Shown: positions 37,492-51,400, counted from the stretch's first letter. The stretch is DNA of 64,000 nt from Nematostella vectensis (GCF_932526225.1 NC_064036.1:11153181-11217180); one strand, 5' to 3'. Notes: generated by a model from the letters alone, not told the origin. Numbers and translations: made by a program.

Positions 37492-37795
37492 TAGACAGGA
37501 TGTATGAAACACTATACAGCTTGTTTAACGGGTTATGAAAGGGAAGACGTGACATTTTTTAGAGAAGCATGTTCCGGGCCCTCATATCGGCATAATACTG
37601 ATTTATCAAGAGAAATTTTCAGCGGTATTTGGCAATTTTAGGAAATGCTATTATATTCAGGTAGCAATATCAGGCAATATTATTAAGCAATCTTAGGCAA
37701 TATGATGGCCCGGAATTCCCGGAACACCGGAACAAGCCTGCTATAAGAGGACTCTCATGTCTACTTCCTGTATAGTGTTTCATACATCCTGCCTA
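37492..37795. mobile_element. MITE next to the pentraxin promoter
   Basis: CAGGATGTATGAAACACTAT plus ACAG at 37496-37519 is repeated as a perfect 24-bp inverted copy at 37768-37791. The 304-bp interior has no coding frame but a mirrored TTCCGGGCCC / GGCCCGGAATTCCCGGAA pair. Its right end is only about 14 bp upstream of the TATA box of the pentraxin gene. Confidence 0.8.
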
Positions 37796-37808
37796 TTTAT
37801 TTATTGTC

Positions 37809-37814
37809 TATAAA
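37809..37814 (+). promoter_or_regulatory. TATA box of pentraxin gene
   Basis: TATAAA (followed by GTGACC) lies 46 bp upstream of the pentraxin ATG. With the usual 25-30 bp spacing, transcription would start near 37840, giving a 5' UTR of about 20 bases. Position and match are good; no expression evidence. Confidence 0.6.
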
Positions 37815-37859
37815 GTGACCTGACTATTTCGGAGATCCTCCTAAACGGCCCGTACAAGC

Positions 37860-38978
37860 ATGGCTCCTGGCGGCCTTCATTCAGTTTTATTCTACGTTCT
37901 CTGCCTCGCTGTTCACTCTCACTGCGGCGTACTTCAAACATACAGAAGGGCGAACGCCACAAAGGTGTACGTCAGCGGCGAAAACAACCATGTGACGATC
38001 TCAATGGAGGGCGAATCGAGAGTGGTTAAAAAGCTCCAAAGCGACATGAAAAGACTTCAAAACAAGTTACAGGCGCTGGAAGACATAGTGAATCCAGGTT
38101 GATTATTTCAATGATGGCTTCTTTATTTATAGTGTCTTGCCATCACTATTGCACTATTTGCTCCATTCATCTTTTGACACAAAGGATTCTGCTCAAATGC
38201 ATTTATCATATTTTTTTATACTGAAGAATCTGTCTTTCAGCGTTTGACCTCAAGTTCCCGCGAAAAAGTACTTCTGATTACGTCATTATCAGAGAAATAC
38301 CCACAATGCAAGCAGCGACGGTATGCCTTTGGATAAACACCGCTGACAAGACGAACGAAGGCACACCATTCAGTTACGCTACAACGTCAAGAGACAACGA
38401 ATTCATTATCATTGATTACAGAGATGTGGTTATATGGATTGCCCAAAATACAACTCGGTAAATAATTTGTGATGGTCATGAAGCTAAAATTTATCTGAAG
38501 TGTGACGCCAAATGTCACACGGGGCAATAAATGATAATAATGATGATGCTGATGATAATGATACCCAAACTTTGATTCTTTTTGTTCTAGGACTGGAATC
38601 GCAGTAAACGACGGTCAATGGCACCACCTTTGCGTGACATGGGAGAACACCGCTGGCAGCTGGAGGTTGTACAAGGACGGGAGAGTGGCTAAAAGCGGCA
38701 CAGGGCTGAGTCAAGGGGAGCAGATCGACGGCGGAGGTGCAGTCGTACTGGGGAACGAGCAAGACATGCTTGGCGGGGGTTTTCACCAGACACAGTCGTT
38801 TATTGGTGAGATGAGTAGAGTGAATATGTGGAGGAGAGAGCTAAGCTCGTCTGAGATTGCTAGAATGTCAGCGGATTGCACTGAAGGCGCGGGTGATGTG
38901 TTTGATTGGCGTGACGTCATTAGGGGTGCACGGGGACTCGTGGAGGCCAAGAGGCCGTCCACATGTCATGCTGTTTGA
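37860..38978 (+). CDS. Secreted pentraxin
   Basis: A pentraxin-family protein: calcium-dependent secreted recognition proteins that form ring oligomers. Exons 37860-38097, 38241-38457 and 38591-38978 join in frame to 280 residues and a TGA stop. Residues 1-22 form a signal peptide. Residues about 55-77 (KKLQSDMKRLQNKLQALE) form a short coiled coil, as in long and neuronal pentraxins. The pentraxin domain (about 80-280) has the conserved Cys pair in TVCLWI and HLCVTW, the family WHHLCVTWEN pattern and the calcium-site segment LGNEQDMLGGGF followed by IGEMSRVNMWRREL. The start is the first ATG after the TATA box. AATAAA follows at 39097. It is the only recognised plus-strand gene here and its neighbours are unrelated. 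Whether it binds microbes or synaptic partners cannot be told. Confidence 0.92.
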
Positions 38979-39096
38979 ACCATTTGACGACAGAAAACAA
39001 AATTATGACTAAATTACTGTTTGGAAAAAACGAAAGTTAACCACTTTGGTCAGTTTTTTAACTTCCTGTAGTTGTACAACAACCTTGAATAATTTG

Positions 39097-39102
39097 AATA
39101 AA
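39097..39102 (+). terminator. Pentraxin polyadenylation signal
   Basis: AATAAA 119 bp past the pentraxin stop codon, on the coding strand, is the first canonical signal downstream. Confidence 0.6.
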
Positions 39103-39362
39103 AGACTGGAAAGGAATGCTTGATAATCGTTTTAGTTTCACTTTAGGTTGAATTGCAAAGGTCCGCTTTCTAAATAACGAGGCTTTGGAAGTTGTACTGG
39201 ATGAAGGGGCATTAATTTTGCATGATTAAATCTTTCATTACTATAAAGTCCTGAGACGCCCGTTAAATATAGGCCCAACTCCAAAACGTCAGAAATGCAA
39301 ACCAAACATCACCAGACCTGGATACTCATGGATTCATCCAAGGCATAGACAAACAGCTATCT

Positions 39363-39846
39363 TATTACACTTGATTTTCGCGACGTCAAAATTTCGCGAT
39401 TTTAAGATGGCCTTATTTCGCTATACTTTATTTTCGCGATTTCGCTATTTTCGTAAAAACCAGGTCACTTTATTTTCGCGATTTTGCGAGTTTTGGACAA
39501 TAAAATCAAACAAACCAAGTAGCATTAAAATGTGTTGTAATCATTTAAACTGGAACAAAAACATGAGTGGGCTAAATTTGGTTCCACAAAATCTACAAAT
39601 ACAGTTCAGAGTTGTTCAACTCAACCCCTTACGGTACTATATGTATGTACATCAGATGACTTAATAGACAAGGTATTTCTATAAAGTATACCAAACGGGT
39701 AATATTTCACCCAAAGGCTTTTTGTTGTGTACTCACTTAAAATTCGCCCATCCAAATTTTCGCGACACTTGATTTTCACGTCACTTTATTTTCGCGATTT
39801 TTTAAAATAGGGAAATTTAAGTGACGCGAAAATTAAGTGTAATTAG
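39363..39846. mobile_element. MITE with TTACACTTgATTTTCGCG ends
   Basis: Left end ATTACACTTGATTTTCGCG and right end CGCGAAAATTAAGTGTAATT are inverted repeats 484 bp apart. The motif CACTTTATTTTCGCGATTT recurs several times inside, near both ends, so the arms are built of short subrepeats. No coding frame. Confidence 0.75.
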
Positions 39847-41519
39847 GTATTTCAATAAACGTTATACAAGAGTGCTCTGCCGCACGCGCCCATACTGCGA
39901 GGTGGTATGGATAATATATGTTGTAACAGGTTTTCAGTAAATATGCCGCAGTCTTAAAGTGAAGACCTTCGCTGGCGAGTTATCTGGACACTTCTTTCTA
40001 TGTGCCGGGTACAATTGTAAAAGGTATCTGCAAAACTAGGGACAAAAATAGGGACGACAACCCGAAAGACGACGGCAGAAAACAAATGAGAATTCAAAGA
40101 GCCAGACGTGAAATATACTCTGAAATAGATTCTGTCTGATACATTTCAGCCATTTTTCTTCAAACGACAACGTGAAAACTCATGGTGTAGCGAGGACGGG
40201 AACGTGTGCAAACTGAAAACTAGACTATCCTTGTTCGCTATGCTAGAAATAAGATTCTAGGTTTTACTATAGTTTTTTAGGGGATTAAACGAGTGAATTA
40301 TATCTAAACTAGTTTAAAATTGAGCGCAAAGTATGAAAGCTTTTTGGGTTCCCCCTGCAGTTGGTCGCCGTTGCTATTTCGTTCAGGCACTTTGCCAACA
40401 GGTTTTTTTTTTGTGTGTAACTACGGAGTCTCCGTTTGACACCTCTTACGGGATAGGTGCCAAACCTGCTCTTGTTTAAGACGCGCAGATATATATTTAG
40501 AAAATTATCAGACTGTTCTGCCATTCTGATAGCGTTCAACGAAGTTCGTGTCGGCGATAAAGGATGGCAGAGCTTGAAACAATATATATTACCCATACTA
40601 CCTCGCGGTATGGGTGCGTGCGGCAGAACGCTCTTTGACAACGTTTATTAAAATAGCTGTAGACTACCTTCTAAAGCGCATCCAAGCAATGTAATAGAAT
40701 TACATTAGATTCCATTTCAAAATATTAATTTTTATTTCTGACCAATTTGTAAACAAATGCTTAAACTCAGAAACATTTCATGCCAAAAAAGACACGAAAT
40801 TCCGAACTACAAATAAGAGTAGGTGATCGACATTCTTTAACAATAAAAAATACATGTCAACCAGAGTTTCATGGTCAACCGCGTGATTCGATAGTAATGT
40901 GGGCAGGCTTGTACCGTTTCTTGTGTGCGTCCAGGTCTGAAGTCTTCGCGTAATAATGAATGAATCAATGAACAATTTTGCGAAGGATTAACACAAATTC
41001 AAGTAATTTTGATTTTAATATAAATTTCAAATTAAAAATTACTATACATCTAGATAACTATTCTAATTTATCTTGTGATCCACTGGAGTCATTTATTTTC
41101 CGTCTAATTACGATAATCACTTTTCATATAAAAGTAAATATATGAAAATATCATTCATAATATAGCCTCTGAGTTAAAATACAAAAATATAATGTACAAT
41201 GGTGGTACACTCAATCCAAATGAGTGTCCAAATGACCAATTTACGCCTTCACTGATCAGCTCGCAGAATTACGCAATTAATTCAATGTGAATCCAAGTTT
41301 AATACAATAAAATGTAAGCGAACGACTTAGGCATATTAAAGCAAAAAAAAATCATTATTGTCAAAAGGCAATTTAGTAATTTAGAATGAGTATTTTTGTC
41401 TTTTTTGTCTATTTGATTCCCTTGGCAGTTGTTAAAGAACGGTCTCTTGAAATCTAAAGAAATCAGGAATGGGGAGCTATAAAAAATGGACGCGGAGATT
41501 ACATCATATAACCCACTTT
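39847..41519. other. Intergenic, pentraxin to RFX6-like gene
   Basis: AT-rich spacer between the 3' ends of the two convergent genes. An open frame at 40309-40641 (minus, 110 codons) has no recognisable family or splice context. No RNA gene or clear repeat is seen. Confidence 0.4.
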
Positions 41520-42435
41520 CGTACCACAGGGCACCCACGATACCTTATCATACTTATCACTTGGTAATTAATATTCCATGACATAACACAGTACCACAGG
41601 GTTCCCATATTTACTCTAGTATCAGGGATTCCATAATAATTTGAACTTTTCTAGCTCCCCAGGGATCCCATGATAGCATGGCCGAACCTAACACCACACT
41701 GATCTCATGATAGCATGGCTCAGCCTAACACCACAGGGATCCCATGGTAGCATGGCTCAGCCTAACACTACAGGGATCCCATGATAGCATGGCCAACCCT
41801 AACACCATAGGGATCCCATGATAGCATGGCTCAGCCTAGCGCTACAAGGATCCCATGATAGCATGGCTCAGAGTAACACTACAAGGATCCCATGATAGCA
41901 TGGCCAACCCTAACACCATAGGGATCCCATGGTAGCATGGCTCAGCCTAACACCACAGGGATCCCATGATAGCATGGCCAAGCAAAACACAAGAGGGATC
42001 CCATGGTAGCATGGTTCAGCAAATACCACAGGGATCCCATGATAACATGGCCCAGCCTAACAACACAGGGATCCCATGATAGCATGGCCAAGCCTTACAC
42101 CACAGGGATCCCATGATAGCATGGCCAAGCAAAACACAACAGGGATCCCATGGTAGCATGGCTCAGCCTAACACAACAGGGATCCCATGGTAGCATGGCT
42201 CAGCATAACACAACAGGGATCCCATGGTAGCATGGCTCAGCCTAACACAACAGGGATCCGATGATAGCATGGCCCAGCCTAACACCACAGGGATCCCATG
42301 GTAGCATGGCTCAGCCTAACACAACAGGGATCCGATGATAGCATGGCCCAGCCTAACACCACAGGGATCCCATGGTAGCATGGCTCAGCCTAACACAACA
42401 GGGATCCCATGATAACATGGCCCAGCCTAACACCA
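41520..42435. repeat. 37-bp minisatellite abutting RFX6-like stop codon
   Basis: More than 20 copies of a 37-bp unit such as ACAGGGATCCCATGATAGCA plus TGGCTCAGCCTAACACC. The copies nearest the gene are most uniform; those near 41520-41700 are decayed. Each unit has the palindrome GGGATCCC, so BamHI sites recur. The array ends 7 bases before the stop codon at 42442-42444, so it would make up the start of the 3' UTR. Confidence 0.95.
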
Positions 42436-42441
42436 CAGGAA

Positions 42442-45400
42442 TCACACGGAAGACTCGGTGAGCAGTAGCGAGTTTATGGCGGGCAATGCTTCGCTATCTC
42501 CGTCCACACAGTCAACCTTCTCTAGCTCGCACTCTCCATTGAAGAGCTTGTTGACCGCGATGTCAATATACTCCTCCTGTTCATGACTCATTCCCTCACC
42601 ATCTTCCCCCTCCATGGTCACATGACCAGCCTCCACATACACCCCCTGACATGACGTCATCATAGGTACATGCGCAGTCGTGTGCTGCGGGTAGTACGCA
42701 TGTGCGGGCGTCATCATCCGTTGGCCGCCGAATGGGAAGGCTGTGGTAAGGTTGTTGTTGTGGTCATGAGAATGGTGGTTGTGAGTAGTCACGTACGGCT
42801 GGCGAAGAGAAAGAAGGAATGAAATGTTCAGTATGTGTATAGCACTGGTTAATACCTCGAGACATGATCGAATGCGATTCATATGTGACTGACTTTACCT
42901 GGCTTCTTTGTTGGATGACCCACCCCCTCCCCCTTAAAAACCAAGCCATATACCCCACGCCCTGTCTTACCTGGCGGGGAGGCATGTAGTGTTGCGACTC
43001 GTGCCGAGTTCCGGGGTAATATCTCGTATTTACAAAGCCCCCAAGGCCGGAGTTGTTGAAGTGTTGTGACACAAGTTTGTCAATCATGTCCGACGATGGA
43101 TCAGGCACGTCACGATCGCTATACTCGCACGATCCTTTATCCGCCGAGAACGCAGTATACGTCACAAGCGCGTGACCGTTGCTAGGATACTGACCGCTGG
43201 TCATCTCCGGAGACACAGGCGGCGTAAGCGCCGTGGGACAGATTCCGTTCTGAGGCGAGTTAAAATACTTTAGAGAGGGAATGGGAAAACCGTTTGGCTC
43301 CATAGGAGTTGGTGGAAGACCGCTGAAATGGACTCCGCAGTCCTTATGTTGTGTTGATCGCGGGCTCTGCAGCTTCTTGGGCTTTGACTTTGTGTAACTA
43401 TCATCACGTGACTTGAGACGCTTATTCCTATTGGTTGTTCTTGATGGAGGTTCGTCCATGGAGTCTCTTTTTCTTGATACAAGGGTCTCCTCATCTGGGA
43501 CTGTGAATTTGGTCTTTGTAACTACTGTTTGAACGCGAAGGGGTGAGTTGTCTTTGTCAATACCTTCCCCTGAGGACGAACAAACCCGAGGTGAGAATTA
43601 TGAGACAAGCATCTTCTTCCTCCAATCTTTTCACCCTCCCTTCCCCTGACCTCCAAATTCTTATGGTGTTGGTCTAAAAACACACTATACCTACCCTCCC
43701 CCCATTCTTGGTGTTGGTCTAACATCACACTTTACCTACCCATTCTCAGATGCCGGTCTAATAACTCCTGCAGTTTTTCCTCCATCTCGTTGTAGAACCT
43801 CGTCTCAATTACAAGAAGAATGTACTCATCCAAGAGCATGCGCAGTAGATGAAACGAACCTGTGTTAAGATGAGGACGCCATAAGATATATTTAAGACGA
43901 TTTAAGGAGTGAATATGTGGCGCTATGTCTTGAGTGTGATGGCTTTACCGAAGGAAACTGAGACTAATAGAGAAATCATATTAGCTCATGCGCGTGTGAA
44001 AATCCTTCACGTCAGTGTGTAGTAAGCGGAGACGAGAATGACGAAGAGAAGGAACCGTTTCGTTCCTCGTCTCACTCTCGTTGATTCTCAGACGCGCGAT
44101 AACCATATTTGCATCTCTGCCCGCGCTTTCTTCGCTTGTGTAGGTTAACAAAAAAAGGGTCATCTGTGTGATTACAATGGATCTGTTTCGCCAGTCTCTA
44201 AAACGACGGCTATTGAACAGAAGACTATTTCATGTGGGTGATCAAACAGGGGCGAGGCAATGCAGACATACCGAAACAGGAGGAAGCGTTTAGCGTAAGG
44301 CTGTGCATAAGCCGAGCACCGAGGAATGACCAGCGTAACAGAAATTCCTGAGCTCGATTTTTGAACTCCAGTCCGCTCTCAACACACGACTGCAAACAAA
44401 CAAAAAAGTCATCAACTATTTTTCAATGACATGGATATATTCTTACTCCCACTACATGAGATCCGTCGAGTTAGATGTCACTTTACTCTCTCGCCGAAGA
44501 AGCCTACATAAAAACTACGAGACATCTCTCTTCAATCTCTTGTTAAGGAAGCCTACATTAAGACTACGAGAGATCTCTCTTAACACTTTTGTTAGCCTAC
44601 ATAAAGACTACGAGAAATCTCTCGTCAATCTCTTGTTAAAGAAGCCTACATAAAGACTACGAGAGATCTCTCTTAACACTTTTGTTAGCCTACATAAAGA
44701 CTACGAGAGATCTCTCGTCAATCTCTTGTTAAAAAAGCCTACATAAAGACTACGAGAGATCTCGCTACACTCTCTTGTTAAAGAAGCCTGCATAAAGACT
44801 ACGAGAGATCTCTCTTCACTCTCTTGTTAAAGAAGCCTAATAAAGACTACGAGAGATCTCTCGTCAATCTCTTGTTAAAGAAGCCTACATAAAGACTACT
44901 AGAGATCTCTCTTAACACTTTTGTTAGCCTACATAAAGACTACGAGAGATCTTTCTTCACTCTCTTGTTAAAGAAGCCTACATAAAGACTACGAGACGAG
45001 ATCTTTCTTCACTCTTTGGTTAAAGAAGCCTACATAAAGACTACGAGAGATCTCGCTTCACTCTCTTGTTAAAGAAGCCTAAATTAAGACTACGAGAGAT
45101 CTCTCTTTACTCTCTTGTTAAAGAAGCCTGCATTAAAGCCGCATGGTCACCAGTTTACTTCCGGAGGTTCGACGGAAACCATAACCATTGAAAGACAAAA
45201 AAATATATTAGAATCCAAGATATTTAACAGGCCATCCGCTCTAAATTATAAATCACATACTTAAAGAAGCTTTCAATAGACACACTGCTTTCAATATTTT
45301 AAAATATTTTTCGCGTTTTCAGTTAAAAATCGGAGATTGTTACGTATTGAACGGAAGTAAACTGGTGACAATGCGGCTTTGAGACTACAAGAGATCTCTC

Positions 45401-48400
45401 TTCACTCTCTTGTTAAAGAAGCCTACATAAAGACTACGAGAGATATGTTGAGTTGAGTATTACTCAAGTTGAGTATTACTCAAGAAAGTACCTGAATGAC
45501 TTTCTGTTCCACAGTCTTGTCAAGCCACTCGACGTAACTCTCGACGCACGACTGGTTCGCGAGCAATTCCCTGAACTCCTCCATGACTATGGAGGGAAAT
45601 AAAAATAATATTATTACCTCTTAAGATTTTACAAAACTGTCAAGGGCGTCACGGTAGCGTGCGTTGCAAAGTAAAAAAGGAGATAAAAATATACTTTAAA
45701 GAATGAATGGAAAATATAAATACCAGCTACATTATCTTTTTATCTTAACAGTCAACATCCGAAAATCGAGGCTTGTAAAACTATGTCATTTCACAAGAGC
45801 GGTCTTAGCGCAAACAGCGCTTTCGCTTACGGAAGTATTTTTCCAAATATATTTTTTTCATCAATGTAATAACGGAAAACACTTTAGAAATTCCCGAACT
45901 TTCAAGATGTCCATTATATTTCTTCCAATCTACAAGACACAGACAACATGCTCACATTCTCTGTCCAGTCCCTCATCCGTCTCATTTTCCGTTTTGTCGT
46001 AGAGGGTCTGGGACCCAGCTGAGCTATTGTCCACTTTATCCAGGTCACAGATCATCTGCTCAAGCAACTCTGCGCTGTTCAGGACGGGACGGGCGGTCTA
46101 GGGCGGAACAGGTCACAACATGTTAACACGTAAAACAGAAATCTACAAAATAGTAGACGTTCTACGCGGCTAGCGCACACAATTGCGGAGGGGGGGGGGG
46201 GAGGGGGAAGGAAAAAAAGAGAAAAAAAAGACAGAGCTCCCCATCATAATGAATAAAAATTCGGCCTTGTGTCATGAAGCGAGACGAAAATTTAACAATA
46301 AGTTAACAATAAAAATAGATCAGTGAGAATGAAGGGTGAACGATTTTTTTTTTTATTCAGAAAATGTTTTACTAGAGACAATTCTAGATCGAAATATTAT
46401 TTAAAAAATTTCTTATTGGAGGCACAATCTAAAATTATCCACAGTGATAAATAAAAAAAAAACCATACCTGGGCGAGGTGGAGAAATGACGTTTGGCGGC
46501 GAATTGATTGGGCGAATCGTCTCACGACTATATAATAAAACACAAGAACTGTCAACTCTTTTACTTACAAAGGACACACTGTGAATAAATTGTGACGTAC
46601 TTTGAAGTTTGGCGAGTTTGACGTACTCGGGGAGCTCTTCGGTTGCAGATGCAACCCACACCTCCAGATGGCGCGCAAACGACCTGATATCAGCCAGTAA
46701 CCTAGGGGAGAGAAAACCGACACGTAAACACTGGAAGGAGGGGAGGGTTAACGACTTTAAACAAAATAACGGGACCCCGTTTGACGTCCAAGAAATGATG
46801 TAATTGAAGGAAGAATTAATAACAAAACAAAACGAGATAGCGGGATTCCATATGACGCCTAAAAGATCGCCAGACTGCAGGGTACGGTAAATACAAAAAA
46901 AGTGAAAGTGAAAAGGTTGGACCTATTTACCCTTCAGGAACATCTTGCATGGAGGAAGGCAAGAGGACGTCCATCAATACCTACAGGAGTCAATGCAATC
47001 AAGATATGAAATGGATAATTCGAATGAGGACGAAAACGGAAACGGAAACGGAAACAAGAGGGAAAACAACAACGACAATGGTAACAGTAGTAGTGACAAC
47101 AACAATAATAACAACAACAACTGGAGCATAAAAAGCAAAACAAAATTTTTAATTTATGTGTCAAAATTAGATAAAATTTGGAGTATTTTTTTCCAGAGGT
47201 GCCCCAATTTCGTCTAAAGGCCTAAGTCATTCATTAGGCATCCTTTCCCACGTAAGCTTCTGTCATGGGTACGCCAAAGCATATTAGCATACAGGTGATT
47301 ACGACCATGAGAGTTCCGCTGACCTTGTAGAGAATAGAATCGCACACGCACACCACATCCGACACCACTTCCGTGTCCATGAGAGGGAGAAGATGATCCG
47401 GTAAACCCTGCCAGAAGTGCAGGAGGAAATTCTTAATCTGCAGCAGAGAAAGGCAATATTATCATGAGAATGTCGGCCATTATTTACGTGGGGTCCCAAG
47501 GGATGATGGGAAGGACGAGATGGGCGCGTAGTGATCTGTTGGACAGAGCAAAAAAAAAAAAATGGCAAGTTTGCTCAAAATAAGGTCTGATTAACTTCAG
47601 TAAGCTTGAATTTTTGCATATAGTTTTCGTAAGTTATGTAAACAAACATATCAAAAAAGTTTTTTTCTAATGGTTTTGTCTTCGAGATATGAGGCTTGAA
47701 GTGCAATTTTCAAATGTTCAAAGTATAAATTCTCCTCGTTTTTTGGGAGAAGTCGGGCTCTGATCAGAAATTAAGCCAACTTTGCTTGCTTATATCAAAA
47801 TTTCATATCTTTTAAATTTCCTTAAAATTTAAAATTAAGATTTTGGTTAGAGGAACACCTTGTATGCGGAATCTCGCGGATTGAGAATTGGAAAATTTCA
47901 TGCCATTTTTTTTGCTCTGTCGATCTGTTGGAAGGAGGAATAATCTTAGTAAGAGCATACCTCGTCGAAATTCGCATTTATTGCTGTATCTAGAATGCAT
48001 TGACAGTGCGTCTTGTACATAATGACAAATGTTTCGACCTGCAAACAAAAAAATCAGACATCTTGTCAAGCGGCACATTTGTTCTAGAAATAACAGTTTA
48101 TTTGGTTACCTTTCACTATCTATATTAGGATATCTGAGTCACGTAAGACCGGTCCCCCGTCCCTTTGCACGCAAAAGGCTCACTCAATCCTATGATACAG
48201 TTGTACGCCCCTAGTGATGGGCGCCTTATGAAAGCCAAGATCCACAAATTTTACTTCCACTATTTGCCCCCCCCCCCCACCATCTCTCAGTTCGGTCAAA
48301 CCTGGATCAGCCCTGTTGACCACGCCTATTACCTTATCTTGTGATATTCCTTGGGGTAGCTCCAGCAGTTGTGGGTTCGGAAAGTCGGGTAGAAGAGTGC

Positions 48401-51400
48401 CTGTTTTGGAGCTAAGTGAGTATTTCCTCGCAGCAAAATTACCCTGGGTACAAGGAGAAGACTCAATCAATATCTTACCCAAATACATTCTCAGAGACCC
48501 AGCGGTCACTTCCTAAGGATTGACTGGGGGGGATGCGCAGTCATGGGTATCACATGAAAAAAAAGATACAATTTGATAATCTTGCAAAAAGAAATGACCC
48601 ACTTATTGACTGCCAGCCTTGCGGTGCGCGCACCCCTTTGTGTACGGGCCTGCAAAGACCTTTACCGCTGCTATTTAGCTCTTCTTCCCTCCCCTCTTTA
48701 TTCTTGCTATCCCGTTTGTCCGCGGGACCGCGAGTAGCCGTAAATTCTCACCTCATTCTTGGCTTTAGAGCCTGAAAATCTAGAAAAGGATTAAAAGAAG
48801 ATTATAAGTAACATGAAGCAGAGAAACAAACTGAGACACTACAAAATTTGGGAACGATTCACACACACACTGGCCAAACATGGGGGATCCAACCCATACT
48901 TCTTCCGTTTTCAAAACTGGAATTACGATATTTTTTCGAAGCCGGACAATTAAATACAGTGGAACCTGGATTTTAAGACATGCCTCGGAAGAAAGAAAAT
49001 GTATCGTAGAATAGAGGTATCGTTACAAAAAGGGCCTCGATTTTACAATATAAAGGAAAATCCATTGAAGATATCGTTGTAGCGAGGTCGGGCTAATAAC
49101 CAACTTTTACAAAATAATAATATTGTAACTGTACTCTGTGAAAGACTGTACAGTTACTCTCTGTAAGACTGTTATCAGCCTGTCAAGTAAAAAAATCGAT
49201 TAATTGTACTGTATGTGTGTGGCGTCTTGAGTTTTTCTCTCTTTGTTGTTGAATCAGTACTATCGTTGTATCGAGGTAAAAATTACGCTTCGGAGAAAAG
49301 ATCGTAAAATCAAGAATACTGTTGTATCCAATATCGTTAGATCGAGGTAATTTCTTATACATTCCACTGTATTTCCGCCGGGAGAAAAAAAAAAAAAAAA
49401 ACGTTTCGAAAAATCGAGGTTATCGTAAAATCCAGTATCGTTAAATCCAGGTTCCACGGTAACTGCAAATTCTAACGGTTTGACTGGGACCATCCCCTCC
49501 CCTATCTCTACCGAAAGAAAAAGGACAAAAACCAGAAATCTACCATGGGGCGAAAAGTCTAGCAAGGTTTTGGCTTCAATCTCCAATTTTACAATCATTG
49601 ATATGATGATTCCATAATTCACGATAAAGGCAGACAAATAGACAGTCGAAAAATATTAGAGGATGATTTTCCTAGTCTCACAAAACGCAGAGACAAAAGC
49701 AAGCGAAGAGAACATAGCTGCTTGATTTTCATGTTGTGTTTGTTTTAAAATACGCCTAAGGGACAATCTCTTCAAAAGCATTTGAAATATAATGAAAGTA
49801 TTGATATAAAAAAATTCCGTGCGTGCGCTTATGACGTTCGAACTAATTCTCGAATATCCGCTGCAATGTTGACATAGACGCACATATAAACTGTTTTGCA
49901 ATGAAACAGTGTTTCGTTGATTCAGCATTCCCCTTTGCTGTTGACCCCGTCAGTTGCCTTAGTCTTGTAATCAAGCTAGTCCCGACAGTGTGTCACTAAG
50001 AACAACAGGCCCCACGCAAAGGAAACGTCAGCAAATACCCGTAACATATTTTGATGAAACGCGCTAAAAAACGCGATGTTTTGGAAAAAGACCTACAATG
50101 CTTTTTCTTTAAATACTGTTTAAACGTATATCACATATTCTATAGATAAGAAAATATTTCCAAATAGGAAAACAAAAAAAAAATACCAAGGATGGTCTTT
50201 GACAATCTTCTTGATGACCGTGTCTATGGGTTTTTAAGCATAATATTTTCAGGTATTTATTTATTTGCGGTAACATCAGTGTCCATACAACAAAGAAAAT
50301 GAAAAAGACATTAACCTAATTATTAAATCTAATTGTAATGGCGAATTTTGTTATAAGATCTCGGCTTGATCACGAATTCCGAAATAAGACTGAATAAAAT
50401 CCAAATATTGTAAAAAAGATAAGATAAGTGAGCGTATTTTTTCTCTTAGGCTTAAAACCATCCAGACAAAACGATTTCAAGTTTATATCATTAATGAGAA
50501 TTTTCTGGATGAAAGATAAAAGATGATAAAGATTTGGGATTTAAAAGTAATAAAAAGAAAATGCGAAAATGAGCAAGATTGACAGGCGAGTACAAAGGCA
50601 ATCGAAGTCAACATGAGAATGCAATTTCCTTTCTTACAAATATGTTTATTGCACCAGAAAAGGACGCTTACGTAAGTCAATAAACTCGAATCACGGTCCC
50701 TGTTTGCAATGCCAATTTGGAACTAAACAATAGCGTCCAAAAAAGACTTTGACTGCTTCAAGTGGCGGGCGAAATAACAACACTTTTTTCGCTAGCTCGG
50801 TTCGTGTACCTTGTAAGACCTTTTCCCGAGTACACGGAATGGTAATACGCGGACGATTCCTTGATACCAATACCATAATAATGATACCTGAAAGGAATTA
50901 AAGGTTGACAAGTTAGACAACAATATAAAGTCGGCGAAATGATTTAATGCATCCAACGCGCTGAAGTTAATTAAGAGGGGAATTAAAGATTAACATAAGA
51001 AAACGGCGTCAAGTGAAGACCAAATGCATGTTGTGTATTTACTTTGAATGTCCTCGGGTCCCAAGCCTCCGTGTTGTTAGTTGTGGAAACTTCTGCCGTA
51101 TAGTCTGCGAAACCAAAGAAAGAGATTGATGAAAAAAAATTAATTTCGTTCTTTGTTTCTCTGCGGAAATAATTTGTCGTGATGATACATAAGAAGTTTG
51201 ATTCAGGTTGACACAAGGCTTTGTAAGAAATGGTCAAAAGCCGTTTATAATTCCGCAGGAAAACAAATCGTGTATCACACGACATATAGAGAAAAAAGCG
51301 GTATAACAAGGGATTAGCTGTAATAAATGCACTTTTATAATAACACATTAGACAGCTTCAAATGGACCTGGCACCGTCATTTGCCTGTAATGAGCGTCGT

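Noticed and set aside
40309-40641. 110-codon minus-strand frame
   Set aside because: No recognisable domain, no splice context, no similarity to transposases or reverse transcriptases that I know.
41520-42435. CRISPR-like array of regular repeats
   Set aside because: Units are contiguous 37-bp tandem copies without unique spacers, and the DNA is from an animal genome; it is a minisatellite. The same holds for the 49-bp and 46-bp arrays.
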